Shown: positions 16,506 through 25,544, counted from the first letter of the stretch. The stretch: 34,087 nucleotides of DNA from Akkermansiaceae bacterium (GCA_030725745.1 JANRFH010000009.1:7501-41587); one strand, 5' to 3'. Program-made: numbers and translations. The notes: generated by a model from the letters alone, not told the origin.

Positions 16506-17393
16506 TCAGTAATCCCTCACCAACATCCATTCCGCAATCTCTCGCAGACCCGTCCCCTTCTCCCCGAAAATCGCCAAAGCATCCAGCGCCACCCCCGTCA
16601 GACGCACCGCCTCCTTCCGGGATTCCTCCAGCCCCATCACCGCCGGATAAGTCGCCTTCTCCACCGCCGCATCCTTCCCCGCCGTCTTCCCCAACTTCTC
16701 CGTCGTCTGCGTCACATCCAAAATATCGTCGATCACCTGAAACGCCAGCCCCAGCGAATTCCCGAAAACCGTCAACGCCTCCAGCTCCTCCCGCGTCGCA
16801 TTTGCACTCATCCCACCAAGCCGCACCGAGCAAGCCAGCAGCGCCGCCGTCTTCGCCTCATGGATCTTCACCAGCTCTTCGAGCGAGAGCCTTTTCCCCT
16901 CACCCTCCAGATCCAGCACCTGCCCGCCGATCAACCTCCTGCTCCCCCCCGTCAACGCCAGCTCCGCCACCATCTCACCCACCCCATACCGCTCCGTCCC
17001 CTCCGCCTTCGCCAGCACCGCAAACGCCTCCGTCAGCAGCGCATCCCCGCACAGCACCGCCATCCCCTCCCCATAAACCTTATGACAAGTCGCCCGCCCC
17101 CGGCGCAAATCATCGTCATCCATGCACGGCAGATCATCGTGCACCAGCGAGTAAGTATGCATCAACTCCACCGCACAAGCCGCCGGCACCGCCAACTCTC
17201 GCGCTCCCCCACAAGCATCCGAAGCAGCAAGGCACAGCACCGGCCTCAGCATCTTCCCCCCCGCGAACACACAATACCGCATCGCCTCGTGGATCGAACC
17301 CGGCGCATCTCCCTTACCCGGCAGCCAAGCATCCAACGCCCGATCCACACGATACCTTGCGACCCTCAGATACGCTTCCAGATCAGACTTCAT
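16506..17393 (-). CDS. ispA: Short-chain polyprenyl (farnesyl/geranylgeranyl) diphosphate synthase
   Basis: The 295-residue enzyme condenses isopentenyl diphosphate with allylic diphosphates in the cytoplasm to make isoprenoid precursors. FAGGKMLRPVL is the substrate-binding region. The first aspartate motif is DDLPCMD (86-92) with the DDxxxxD spacing of bacterial IspA, and the second is DDILD (222-226). GGQVLDLEGEG is also conserved. Length matches IspA. Product length (C15 or C20) cannot be fixed by eye. The start is the ATG at 17391-17393; the frame stays open upstream to 17627 but that part is translated repeat DNA (17449-17555). It heads the ispA, permease, RDD run. Confidence 0.93.
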   Translation of the reverse strand: MKSDLEAYLRVARYRVDRALDAWLPGKGDAPGSIHEAMRYCVFAGGKMLRPVLCLAASDACGGARELAVPAACAVELMHTYSLVHDDLPCMDDDDLRRGRATCHKVYGEGMAVLCGDALLTEAFAVLAKAEGTERYGVGEMVAELALTGGSRRLIGGQVLDLEGEGKRLSLEELVKIHEAKTAALLACSVRLGGMSANATREELEALTVFGNSLGLAFQVIDDILDVTQTTEKLGKTAGKDAAVEKATYPAVMGLEESRKEAVRLTGVALDALAIFGEKGTGLREIAEWMLVRDY

Positions 17394-17448
17394 CTCGGAA
17401 AAATCACCCGCCGCCCGCCCGATGTGAAGCGTTTTATGTAGTCCCAAT

Positions 17449-17555
17449 ATGGAGCGCGGCTTTGCAAGCCGCCTTCTGCAGGCCGTCCCCCGCCATGCGG
17501 ATGCGAAAGATCTTATCCGGAGCGCAGCAAAGCGGCTTGCAAAGCCGCGCTCCAT
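17449..17555. repeat. Palindromic repeat, ATGGAGCGCGGC family, complete copy
   Basis: Arms of 24 nt (17449-17472 and 17532-17555) are perfect inverted copies starting ATGGAGCGCGGCTTTGCAAG. A 59-nt centre lies between them and holds a partial echo of the arm (GGAGCGCAGCAAAGC). It occupies the divergent gap between ispA and the lipoprotein gene. A half copy of the same arm is at 33080-33103. Confidence 0.85.
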
Positions 17556-17604
17556 AAAATGCCACCTTGATGCGGGACGGAAGCCGCTGCTACGTTGGAC
17601 TATC

Positions 17605-18125
17605 ATGAAGCCCATCGCCATCATCACCCTATTCGCGCTATTCTTCTGGCGGGATGTATTTACGAAGCTCCGCTTGTCAAAGAAGACACCATCCCAGTGA
17701 AACCGGAGCTGATCGGCGTATGGGAATCCGTCCCGAAGGAAGGATCAAAAAATAACAAACCTGAGCGCTTTCTGATCCTGAAATTTTCGGAAACGGAATA
17801 CTTGATCCGTAATCCGCTCGAAGGTAACGGAATCTGTTATCGCGCCTATCAAATCGAGTTAGGTGGCAAGTCTTGCGTCCAGTTAAAGGCCATTGGCTCA
17901 GATGGCGGCTCTGCAGATTGGAAAGATGACACCCCGAGGCCGTACATGGTCGCCTCCTTCGAGGTCAATGACGACAAGCTCGTCATGCGCTGGCTAAATC
18001 AGAAGTTTGTCGGAGATGATCTGAATACGACGGAGGCTCTGCAGGAAGCTTTCCTGAAACACAAAGACGAAGAAGAGCTATTCAGCGATCAAAAAGAATA
18101 CCGCAAGGTGGAGAATTCGAATTAA
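17605..18125 (+). pseudogene. Lipoprotein gene with a frameshift inside the signal peptide
   Basis: ATG at 17605 begins MKPIAIITLFALFF, a good signal sequence, but that frame then reads WRDVFTKL and stops at 17700. The adjacent frame carries the expected lipobox LLAGC followed by IYEAPLVKED and an open frame to 18125. Joining the two at about 17644-17648 restores a normal lipoprotein of about 173 residues, and the total length of 521 nt is one short of a multiple of three. One base thus seems to be missing in the TTCTTCTGG stretch. A TTG at 17595 could open the second frame, but it gives a His-rich, poor signal (MDYHEAHRHHHPIRAILL). The body (PELIGVWESVPKEG, FLILKFSETEYLI, FEVNDDKLVMRWL) resembles small lipocalin-like domains; family not recognised. 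Sequencing error is an alternative. Confidence 0.6.
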
Positions 18126-18230
18126 TACCATTTTCCCAGTTAACTCAGCGGAATGTTTTTTGTTTTGGGTCAGAATACTTGGGTTAAAACTGCCGAAGCA
18201 GAATCCAGCGCCTCCTATTCGAAAGCAAGT

Positions 18231-19526
18231 TCACTCCAGCCCGAGCTTTTCCTTGAGCTCCACAAGCCATTCCAAATCTTCCGGGGATAGGTGCTTCCCG
18301 GTATCTACCATTTCCTGGAGTATGTTGTGGCTTTGCAGATAATGTTCATTGGCTTCCTCTTCCGCTCCACCTTCTCTAATGACGATCGCAAGATTGTAGT
18401 GCGCCATAGCAAGATCGAGCTGCCACTGGGCGTTCTCCCGATCACGAGCAGCCAGACTCTTCACTATCTCCAGAGAGGAAGAAGAGGCCTCAATCGCAGC
18501 CGCAAAGTCGTCTTCGGCAAATGCTATATCTCCAATATCATCGTAGCATATAGAAAGATCACGCTGCCATAGAGTATTTTCCGGATCTTGCTCAGCGAGT
18601 TTTCTGGTAATCTCCAAAGCCGCCGAAAAGGACGCTCTAGCGGCGGGAATATCCTCTTGAGCTAGGGTTGTTCTACCGACTTTAGCGAAGCTAATGGCAA
18701 GGTCGCGCTGCCACGTTGTATTCTCTGGATCCTGGGCTGCGAGTTCCTTCGCAATCTTCATCGCGAAGGAATAAGCGGCCAAGGCAGCAGGGAGATCGTC
18801 CTCATCATAGGACATATCACCGAGTTTGTTATGGCTGATAGAGAGTGCGCGCTGCCATTCCGAGTTCTCTTCGTCGAGTGTGGCGAGAGTTTCAGTAATT
18901 TCCAGTGCGGCGGTGTAGGCAGATCTTGCTGTGAGGAAATCCCCCTCATCGCGCACGATATCGCCGAGCCTGTTGTGGATGATGCAGAGATCCTGTTGCA
19001 ATTGCATATTCTCGGGATTGCGAGCCGCGATGGTTTTTGTAATCTCCAAACTGGCAGTGAAGAATACTTTGGCGGAGGAGAGGTCACCCCTAGCAAGGGC
19101 AACGTCGCCCAATTTCTCGTGCCCAACGGATAGATCTCGCTGCCATTCAGTTACTTCTGGGCTTCGGGCAGCAATTCTTTCGCTTATTTCCATCCCGGCG
19201 GAGTAGGCAGCTTCGGCAGCTGAGAGGTTGCCCAGCTCGACTGCCACGTTACCAAGGTTCTGGTAACTAATTGAGAGATCCCGCTGCAATTCCGTGTCCT
19301 CATAATCGTGGACGTTCATCCTCTTGCGGATTTCGAACGCGGCAGTGTAGGCGTTTTTTGCTGCGGTAAGGTTTCCTTTGGTCAGTGCAACATCACCGCT
19401 TTCGTCGTAGCTGGCTGCAAGTTCGAGCTGCGTCATTTCAATCCCTACTTTGCGGGATTTTTCGCAGGCAGAGAAAAACAATGGGATAATAACACCGAGA
19501 AAAAGAACGGCGAGGGAGCGAATCAT
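18231..19526 (-). CDS. Lipoprotein with eight 48-residue TPR-like repeats
   Basis: The 431-residue protein has a signal sequence ending in the lipobox FFSAC (Cys21), so it should be lipid-anchored. The rest is a string of tetratricopeptide-like helical repeats with an exact 48-residue period. The marker QRDL or its variants falls at residues 81, 129, 177, 225, 273, 321 and 369, with a diverged first unit near 33. Each unit reads roughly WQRDLSIxxxxLGDIA, then D-xx-AA-xxx-Y-xxx-LEI and a LAAxDPEN turn. TPRs bind protein partners; no catalytic domain is present. The regular period at protein level means 144-bp DNA repeats that could recombine. The start lies 3 nt after the prfB stop, so the two are probably cotranscribed, although their jobs look unrelated. 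Confidence 0.85.
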   Translation of the reverse strand: MIRSLAVLFLGVIIPLFFSACEKSRKVGIEMTQLELAASYDESGDVALTKGNLTAAKNAYTAAFEIRKRMNVHDYEDTELQRDLSISYQNLGNVAVELGNLSAAEAAYSAGMEISERIAARSPEVTEWQRDLSVGHEKLGDVALARGDLSSAKVFFTASLEITKTIAARNPENMQLQQDLCIIHNRLGDIVRDEGDFLTARSAYTAALEITETLATLDEENSEWQRALSISHNKLGDMSYDEDDLPAALAAYSFAMKIAKELAAQDPENTTWQRDLAISFAKVGRTTLAQEDIPAARASFSAALEITRKLAEQDPENTLWQRDLSICYDDIGDIAFAEDDFAAAIEASSSSLEIVKSLAARDRENAQWQLDLAMAHYNLAIVIREGGAEEEANEHYLQSHNILQEMVDTGKHLSPEDLEWLVELKEKLGLE

Positions 19527-19529
19527 GGC

Positions 19530-20667
19530 TCAGTCCTCGTCAGTCCCACCCTTTACTCGAACCTTCCCGCGTAGCTTCGCCTCGATGAAGGCATCAATAT
19601 CACCATCCATGATGTCTTGGATGTTACCGCTTTCCTCACCGGTGCGGAGGTCGAGGACTTTCTGATAGGGCTGGAAGACGTAGGAGCGGATCTGATTGCC
19701 CCAAGAGACGTCGCTTTTTTCGCCATAGGCGGCTTCGGCTTCGGCGGCGCGCTTGTCTTCCTCGATCTGGAAGAGCTTTGCCTTGAGGATCTGGTAGGCG
19801 AGTTCTTTGTTCGCGCCCTGGGTGCGGGAGGCGGTGGACTTGATGAGGATGCCTGAGGGAAGGTGGCGGAGGAGGACGCCGGTCTCGACTTTGTTGACGT
19901 TCTGGCCGCCTTTGCCGCCGGAGCGCATGGTGGAGATTTCCACGTCCTTGTCGTTGATCTCGATGTTGATCTTGTCATCGATCTCCGGGGTGGCATCGAT
20001 GGAGGCGAAGGAGGTGTGCCTTTTCCCTGCGGAATCGAAGGGAGAGATGCGTACGAGGCGGTGGACGCCGCGCTCGTTTTTGAGGAAACCGAAGGCGTTT
20101 TCCCCGATAATCTTGACGGTGGCGGAACGCAGGCCTGCACCTTCGCCGTCCTCCCAATCGAGGGTCTCGACTTTGTAGCCCTTGCTCTCTGCCCAGCGTG
20201 TGAACATGCGGTGGAGCATTTGTGCCCAATCGCAGGCCTCGGTGCCACCGGCTCCGGCCTGGATGGCGAGGTAGCAGTTCGCATGGTCATTAGGGCGATT
20301 CAGGAGGGTGAGGAGCTCGAAGGAGCGGATGTCCTTTTCCAGTTTCGCCGCGCCAGTGATAGCTTCCTTGGCGAGTTCATCATCGTCGAATTCCTTTGCC
20401 AGCGCGACGCCTTCGACCACGTCTTTGTTGCGACTTTCGAGATCGAGGAAGGCCTCGAGCTTTTTCTTCATCGCCGCGGCATCTTCGGAGATCTGGCGCG
20501 CCTTGTCGGCGTTGTCCCAGAAGTCCGGGGCACCCATCGCTTCTTCGAGCGTGCGTATTTTGTTTTCGAGAGCAGGGACGTCAAAGATACCCCCTGAGTT
20601 TTGACAACCGCACAGCAATGCCGTCGGTATCAAGCGCCAGGAGGTCAGCGGTAGGGATGGTGGACAT
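19530..20667 (-). CDS. prfB: Peptide chain release factor 2, expressed by programmed +1 frameshift
   Basis: RF2 reads UAA and UGA stops on the ribosome. ATG at 20665-20667 opens a 28-codon frame ([19 protein letters not shown] to KLRGYL) that ends in TGA at 20581-20583. Skipping one T moves the ribosome to the frame [14 protein letters not shown], which runs to 19530, giving 378 residues (E. coli RF2 has 365). The stop-recognition tripeptide SPF is at about 208-210 and the catalytic GGQ at about 253-255 ([16 protein letters not shown]). The zero frame upstream of 20582 lacks homology, which confirms the shift. Cellular RF2 level regulates the shift at its own UGA. It is followed at 3 nt by the TPR lipoprotein gene. 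Confidence 0.95.
20580..20595 (-). promoter_or_regulatory. prfB programmed +1 frameshift site
   Basis: On the minus strand the site reads AGGGGGTATCTTTGAC. It has an internal Shine-Dalgarno-like AGGGGG, a 3-nt spacer, the CTT slippery codon and an in-frame UGA followed by C. It matches the well-known E. coli prfB site. When RF2 is scarce the ribosome slips from CUU to UUU and continues with GAC. Confidence 0.95.
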
Positions 20668-20750
20668 GGAGCCGCGAAGAAACCCCAAGCCCCCCGCCAC
20701 CGCAAGGACAAACCCAATACTGGAGCAGCCCCGAATTCCATGGGTATTAA

Positions 20751-20822
20751 AATGAGGAAAGCAGGAAGGCAGGAAAAGACTCACAGCCACCGCTCTTTTC
20801 CTGCTTTCCTGCCTTCCTCATT
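20751..20822. repeat. Palindromic repeat, GAGGAAGGCAGG family, copy 1
   Basis: Left arm 20751-20779 and right arm 20794-20822 are 29 nt each and match as inverted copies at 27 positions, around a 14-nt loop. Each arm carries the core GAGGAAxGCAGGAAxGCAGG and ends in AAAAGA. The element fills part of the divergent gap between prfB and the DUF5069 gene. A second copy is at 31252-31322. Confidence 0.88.
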
Positions 20823-20882
20823 AAAAACTCTTTCCCCTTTGGCAGTTGAAAGTTGAGCGTTGAAATTTACTGTCTCCATATC

Positions 20883-21320
20883 ATGAGTCACAAAACCATT
20901 CCCACCATCTCCTCCGGAACCCCTGGCCCTCTCGGTGTCCTTCACCTCCCACGCCTCTGGCAGAAAATGTCGCTCGGAGCCGCCGACAAGCTCGCCGATG
21001 GCTACCGCAACTGCGGCCCCGGCTATGACATGATGGTGCTCGACGCGCTCGGCGTGGATCGCGATGCGCTTGTCGCTTTCGTCACCGAGAAAAAACCGAC
21101 CTACATCGAGTTCGAGAAATTTTTCGCCGAAAACGCTACCCAGCTCAACCAAACTGCCGTCTCCCAGCTCAACGCCGCCATCGCCGGATATCAGCACAAG
21201 GACGAGACCCGCCAGGAAATCCTCTCCGCTTGCGGCCTCCCCGACGGAAAACCCACAGACGCCGTCAATCTCAACAACCTCGACGACTGGCAGGCATTTC
21301 ACGCTGCGGAAATCGCCTGA
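20883..21320 (+). CDS. DUF5069 protein
   Basis: The 145-residue protein is of unknown function. It matches the DUF5069 pattern as I remember it: LPRLWQKMSLGAADKLADGY, then GYDMMVLDALGVDRDAL, FVTEKKPTYIEFEKFF and a C-terminal helical part. The family is largely confined to Verrucomicrobiota and Planctomycetota. No signal peptide or catalytic motif is visible. The ATG at 20883 is used; an in-frame upstream start at 20853 would read into repeat-like sequence. It converges with exbD, with only 6 nt between the two stops and no terminator hairpin. Confidence 0.75.
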   Translation: MSHKTIPTISSGTPGPLGVLHLPRLWQKMSLGAADKLADGYRNCGPGYDMMVLDALGVDRDALVAFVTEKKPTYIEFEKFFAENATQLNQTAVSQLNAAIAGYQHKDETRQEILSACGLPDGKPTDAVNLNNLDDWQAFHAAEIA

Positions 21321-21326
21321 GCTACA

Positions 21327-21797
21327 TCAGCTCTGGCTATCGATCAGATCCTCGAAGGTCACCGATGAAATCTTAACCTCGCCAAGCGCGTTAAGCACAT
21401 CGATGACCCTCTGTTGCTGCGATTCCCCATCCACTCGCAGCATCACCATCGGCTCGTCACCCGCGCTGCGGGCCGCCGATGCGTAGAGTTCAAGCTGTCC
21501 CATGAGCAGCGGCACCTCGCGCCCGCCCGGCCCCGCATCCAAGGGAGTCTCGCCAACGCCGATTCCTGCGAAAATAGCACCATCTGCTGCCACACGAATG
21601 ATCAGCGGCGGGATTGGTGGACTATTTGTAGAATCACCCGGCCCTGGCAACATGAGCGCAAGATCCGTTTCCCTCGGCACGATCGTCATGGTTGCTAGAA
21701 AGTAGATCAGCAGGAGGAAACAGACATCGATCAGCGAGGAGATATCGAGACTGGGTTCGTCCGCTACGTTCAGGAGGGCTTTTTTGTGGCGTGCCAT
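21327..21797 (-). CDS. ExbD/TolR-family biopolymer transport protein
   Basis: The 156-residue protein has the ExbD layout: short cytoplasmic head, one membrane helix with the proton-path aspartate (LDISSLIDVCFLLLIYFLAT, about 18-37), then a periplasmic domain (LIIRVAADGAIFAG, MVMLRVDGESQQQRVIDVLN). ExbD works with ExbB to turn proton flow into energy for TonB-linked uptake; TolR does the same with TolQ. No ExbB/TolQ or TonB gene is in the window. It lies 30 nt downstream of pabB on the same strand, so it may be cotranscribed with it. Confidence 0.87.
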   Translation of the reverse strand: MARHKKALLNVADEPSLDISSLIDVCFLLLIYFLATMTIVPRETDLALMLPGPGDSTNSPPIPPLIIRVAADGAIFAGIGVGETPLDAGPGGREVPLLMGQLELYASAARSAGDEPMVMLRVDGESQQQRVIDVLNALGEVKISSVTFEDLIDSQS

Positions 21798-21827
21798 TCT
21801 TCATCAACGCACAGCTCACTCGTTCCC

Positions 21828-23105
21828 TTAGAAAGTCTTCTCACTTCTCGCTCGCCACTTTCCCACTCCCAGCCGTATCCCCTCACCCTTGTGCATCGTC
21901 TCCGCATATTCGTCCTCCGGCACGGAGTCCGCCACGATGCCCGCACCCACCTGGTATCTCAGCGTCCCTTCCTCCCGCACCAGAGTCCGTATCGCGATAT
22001 TAAACTGACTCTCGCCATTGAAGCCGAGCCAGCCCATCGCCCCACAATAAATCCCTCTCGGCGCACCTTCCAACTCCGAGATGATTTCCATCGCCCGCTT
22101 CTTCGGCGCACCCGTGATGCTCCCACCCGGGAAACAAGCCGCCAGCGCACCGACCGCATCCTCTCCTTTCCGCAACGTCCCCTCCACCGTTGAGACGAGG
22201 TGATGCACCTGCGCCAAGCTCTCCAGCTGAAGCATCCGGGTCACTTCCACACTGCCAAACTCGCACACCTGCCCGAGGTCATTGCGCAGCAAATCCGTGA
22301 TCATTACCAGCTCCGCCACTTCCTTCGGCGAGGTCTGTAGCTCCACCGCACTTCTCCTGTCCTCATCCGGATCTGAAAAACGCGGCCTCGTCCCCTTGAT
22401 CGGACGGGTCTCCACACCTCGCCCGGAAATTTTCAGAAACATCTCCGGCGAAGTGCAGAGCACCTCTTTGCCATCCAGCGCCATCCATGCACCCATCGGA
22501 GCAGGTGTCACCTCCCGCAGGATTTCATAAAGCGGAAACAGCGACCCATCTCCCTCCACTTTCGCCACAAATCCCTGCGCGACATTCACCTGATAAATAT
22601 CCCCCGCCGCGATCCATTCCTTCACCCGCCCTACCGACTCCAGAAATTTCCCCCTACCCATCTCCTCACAGAAATCCCCTACGACAACCTCACCCGTCTC
22701 AGGCTCCTTCATTTTCCCAGACAGCCCACCTTTTTCCCACCACTCTCCGCTCTCCTCATCGCGGATCAGCATCTCCTGATACTCGCCAAACACGAAATCC
22801 CCCTCGTAATCCACCCACCCACACAGCCCACCCTCGGGAAATCCCTGATCCCCCCCACCACACACATTCGCCGCCAGTCTAGCCCGCAGCACTTCCAGAT
22901 CCGCCCTGCGGGAAACATTTCCCCTATATGTATCCACCGGCCGCGCCGCGATCACCGAGACCACCCTCCCACTGCTTTCCGGCACATTTCCTGCCGTATC
23001 GAAAAACACCAAGCCACCAAGCCACGCAAGCCTCCGCGCGACATCCACCGCATCGGTACCGTCCAGCTCCGCGATACGCTGCAATCCCACCGTCTCCGTC
23101 TTCAC
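21828..23105 (-). CDS. pabB: Aminodeoxychorismate synthase component I (PabB-type)
   Basis: The 425-residue chorismate-utilising enzyme makes 4-amino-4-deoxychorismate, the precursor of p-aminobenzoate for folate. The C-terminal catalytic domain shows [28 protein letters not shown] (Lys237, the active-site lysine typical of PabB), [15 protein letters not shown], the [15 protein letters not shown] signature (326-339) and [18 protein letters not shown]. Anthranilate synthase TrpE usually has other residues at the KGT position, so PabB is the better call. The N-terminal half is short and less conserved. The partner amidotransferase (PabA) and lyase (PabC) are not in the window. A repeat-filled gap separates it from the divergent fusA. 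Confidence 0.88.
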   Translation of the reverse strand: MKTETVGLQRIAELDGTDAVDVARRLAWLGGLVFFDTAGNVPESSGRVVSVIAARPVDTYRGNVSRRADLEVLRARLAANVCGGGDQGFPEGGLCGWVDYEGDFVFGEYQEMLIRDEESGEWWEKGGLSGKMKEPETGEVVVGDFCEEMGRGKFLESVGRVKEWIAAGDIYQVNVAQGFVAKVEGDGSLFPLYEILREVTPAPMGAWMALDGKEVLCTSPEMFLKISGRGVETRPIKGTRPRFSDPDEDRRSAVELQTSPKEVAELVMITDLLRNDLGQVCEFGSVEVTRMLQLESLAQVHHLVSTVEGTLRKGEDAVGALAACFPGGSITGAPKKRAMEIISELEGAPRGIYCGAMGWLGFNGESQFNIAIRTLVREEGTLRYQVGAGIVADSVPEDEYAETMHKGEGIRLGVGKWRARSEKTF

Positions 23106-23453
23106 GCCGCAACCTCACACCTCCGCCGCTGTTCCTCAATACCAAATCCCGCAGGGCATCTACATAGTTACTTTTTGAACCGCAGATTTCGCAGATGGAC
23201 GCAGATAAAAGAGAAGATAATGGGATCTCATGTAACAAATTGCCTAGGACTTCTCTCTGAAAGATCAAAATCCACCCTCTTCGATCTGTGTCCATCTGCG
23301 TCATCTGCGGTTAAACACCTCTTCCAACAGCGATCTAGCTTCAGTGGCAGATGGCCACCAAATCCAGAAACAAAGGTTGCAAAACCCCCAACCTCGGCTA
23401 AAAACCCGCCCCGCCGGAACACGCCGGCTCTCTTAACACGATCTACCACAGGC
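23106..23453. other. Divergent intergenic region pabB / fusA
   Basis: This 348-nt gap has no gene. Its middle is the palindromic element at 23178-23312. Between that element and the fusA start, TTGCAA (23376-23381) is followed 16 nt later by TAAAAA, a possible promoter for fusA. The open frame through here in phase with fusA is translated repeat sequence. Confidence 0.5.
23178..23312. repeat. Palindromic element, AACCGCAGAT family
   Basis: Arms of 29 nt at 23178-23206 (starting AACCGCAGATTTCGCAGATG) and 23284-23312 match as inverted copies at 26 positions. The 77-nt centre has its own AGAGAAG/CTTCTCT pairing. This size and form resemble a miniature inverted-repeat element or a REP-type palindrome. 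No second copy is in this window. Confidence 0.8.
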
Positions 23454-25544
23454 ATGAAAGACCTCACCAAATACCGCAACATCGGCATTTTCGCCCACGT
23501 TGACGCCGGCAAAACCACCACCACCGAGCGCATTCTTAAACTTTCCGGAAAAATCCACAAGATCGGCGAGGTCCACGACGGCGCATCCACCATGGACTTC
23601 ATGGACCAGGAAGCCGAGCGCGGCATCACCATCCAGTCCGCTGCTACTACCTGTTTCTGGAACGGCCATCAGTTCAACGTCATCGACACCCCAGGACACG
23701 TGGACTTCACCATCGAAGTTTACCGCTCCCTCAAAGTTCTCGACGGCGGCGTAGGCGTCTTCTGCGGATCCGGCGGCGTTGAGCCACAATCCGAGACCAA
23801 CTGGCGCTACGCGAACGACTCCAAAGTCTCCCGTATCATCTACGTCAACAAACTCGACCGTATCGGCGCTGATTTCTACCGCGTCGTCGCACAGGTGAAA
23901 AAAGTCCTCGGCGCAACTCCTCTCGTCATGGTTCTGCCAATCGGCACCGAATCCGATTTCGTCGGCGTCGTCGATCTCCTCACCATGAAAGCCCACGTCT
24001 GGGATGAAACTGGACAACCGGAGAATTTCAAAATCGAGGAAATCCCAGCCGACATGCTCGAAAAGGCCAAAGAATACCGCGCTGAGATGATCGAAACCGC
24101 CGTCGAACAAGACGACGAAATCATGGAAGCCTACCTCGAAGGCAACGAGCCAACCATCGAACAAGTCAAGAAGTGCATCCGTAAGGGCACCATCGACCTC
24201 GCATTCTTCCCGACCTACTGCGGATCTTCGTTCAAAAACAAAGGTCTCCAGCTCATCCTCGACGCCGTTGTCGATTACCTCCCTTGCCCACTCGATGTCA
24301 AACCCCTCCCAGAAGTGGACGAGGAAGGCACACCGACTGGCAAATTCGCCGTCATCGACCCGACCGCCCCTCTCCGTGCGCTTGCCTTCAAGATCATGGA
24401 CGACAAGTTCGGCGCACTCACCTTCACCCGCATCTACTCGGGCACCATTAAGAAAGGCGATACCATCCTGAACTCCTTCACCGGCAAGACAGAGCGCATC
24501 TCCCGCATGGTGGAAATGCACGCCGATGACCGCAACGAAGTCGATACCGCACAAGCCGGTGACATCGTCGCCCTCGTCGGCCTCAAGAACGTCCAAACGG
24601 GTCACACCCTCTGCGACGAGAAAGATCCGGCCACACTTGAGCCGATGGTTTTCCCTGATCCCGTCATCTCCATCGCCGTCGCTCCGAAGGACAAGGCAAA
24701 CGCTGAAAAGCTAGCCAACGCCATCGGCAAGATGATCCAAGAAGATCCGTCCTTCCGCGTCGAGACCGACGAGGAAACCAACGAAATGATCCTTAAAGGC
24801 ATGGGCGAGCTCCACCTCGACATCAAAATCGACATCCTCAAACGCACCCACAAGGTCGAGGTCACCGTCGGCGCACCACAGGTCGCCTACCGCGAAACCA
24901 TCACCAAGCCAATCTCAGACAGCTACACCCACAAGAAGCAATCTGGTGGTTCCGGCCAGTTCGCCAAGATCGACTACACCATCGAGCCCGGCGAGCCAGG
25001 CTCCGGTTTCATCTTCGAATCGAAGGTCGTCGGCGGCAGCATCCCTAAAGAGTTCATTCCAGCGGTCGAAAAAGGATTCAAGACATGTGTCGATAAAGGT
25101 CCACTTGCAGGCTACCCTTGCTTGGACTTCAAGGTCACGCTCAACGAAGGTGGTTTCCACGCCGTTGACTCCAGCAACATCGCCTTCGAAATCGCTTCCA
25201 AAGCGGCTTACCGCCAGTCGATGCCGAAAGCGGCTCCGCAGATCCTTGAGCCAATGATGAAACTCGACGTCTTCGCACCTGAAGAAAAAGTCGGCGACGT
25301 CATCGGAGACCTCAACCGCCGCCGCGGCATGATCCAAGGCCAAGAGCCGACACCAGGTGGCGTCCGCGTCAAAGCCGAAGCTCCCCTCTCCGCCATGTTC
25401 GGCTATATTGGCGACCTCCGCACCATGACTTCCGGCCGTGGCCAGTTCTCCATGGAGTTCAGCCACTACGCCGCTTGCCCGAAAAACATCGCGGACGAAG
25501 TCATCGCCAAGGCCAAGGAGCGCGAAGAAGCCCTCCGCGCCTAA
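23454..25544 (+). CDS. fusA: Translation elongation factor G
   Basis: The 696-residue GTPase drives ribosomal translocation or, for some paralogues, ribosome recycling. The GTPase motifs are G1 AHVDAGKT (14-21), the switch region [11 protein letters not shown]3 DTPGHVDF (78-85) and G4 NKLDRIGAD (132-140). Domain III reads [14 protein letters not shown] and domain [16 protein letters not shown]. The C-terminal domain has [18 protein letters not shown] and [10 protein letters not shown]-like residues near the end. The ATG at 23454 gives the standard N-terminus [13 protein letters not shown]. The gene stands alone rather than beside rpsL, rpsG and tuf, so it may be one of several EF-G paralogues; spd-type EF-Gs are known in PVC bacteria, but I cannot assign the subtype by eye. 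Confidence 0.94.
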   Translation: MKDLTKYRNIGIFAHVDAGKTTTTERILKLSGKIHKIGEVHDGASTMDFMDQEAERGITIQSAATTCFWNGHQFNVIDTPGHVDFTIEVYRSLKVLDGGVGVFCGSGGVEPQSETNWRYANDSKVSRIIYVNKLDRIGADFYRVVAQVKKVLGATPLVMVLPIGTESDFVGVVDLLTMKAHVWDETGQPENFKIEEIPADMLEKAKEYRAEMIETAVEQDDEIMEAYLEGNEPTIEQVKKCIRKGTIDLAFFPTYCGSSFKNKGLQLILDAVVDYLPCPLDVKPLPEVDEEGTPTGKFAVIDPTAPLRALAFKIMDDKFGALTFTRIYSGTIKKGDTILNSFTGKTERISRMVEMHADDRNEVDTAQAGDIVALVGLKNVQTGHTLCDEKDPATLEPMVFPDPVISIAVAPKDKANAEKLANAIGKMIQEDPSFRVETDEETNEMILKGMGELHLDIKIDILKRTHKVEVTVGAPQVAYRETITKPISDSYTHKKQSGGSGQFAKIDYTIEPGEPGSGFIFESKVVGGSIPKEFIPAVEKGFKTCVDKGPLAGYPCLDFKVTLNEGGFHAVDSSNIAFEIASKAAYRQSMPKAAPQILEPMMKLDVFAPEEKVGDVIGDLNRRRGMIQGQEPTPGGVRVKAEAPLSAMFGYIGDLRTMTSGRGQFSMEFSHYAACPKNIADEVIAKAKEREEALRA

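Noticed and set aside
16802-17557. 251-codon plus-strand Pro/Ser/His-rich frame
   Set aside because: Antisense of ispA and the repeat; low complexity.
17394-17627. N-terminal extension of the ispA frame
   Set aside because: It is a translation of the palindromic repeat; IspA homology starts at MKSDLEAYL.
18300-19430. Regular 144-bp repeats as a CRISPR or satellite array
   Set aside because: They encode the 48-residue protein repeats in one open frame, with no constant repeat/variable spacer pattern.
20581-20583. TGA in prfB taken as a nonsense mutation
   Set aside because: It sits in the canonical programmed frameshift site and is expected.
23175-23453. N-terminal extension of the EF-G frame
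   Set aside because: It crosses the palindromic element and has no EF-G similarity.
23433-24605. 390-codon antisense open frame within fusA
   Set aside because: Shadow of a strongly codon-biased gene; Asp/Val/Gly-rich with no domain pattern. The same applies to the antisense frame at 24915-25802.
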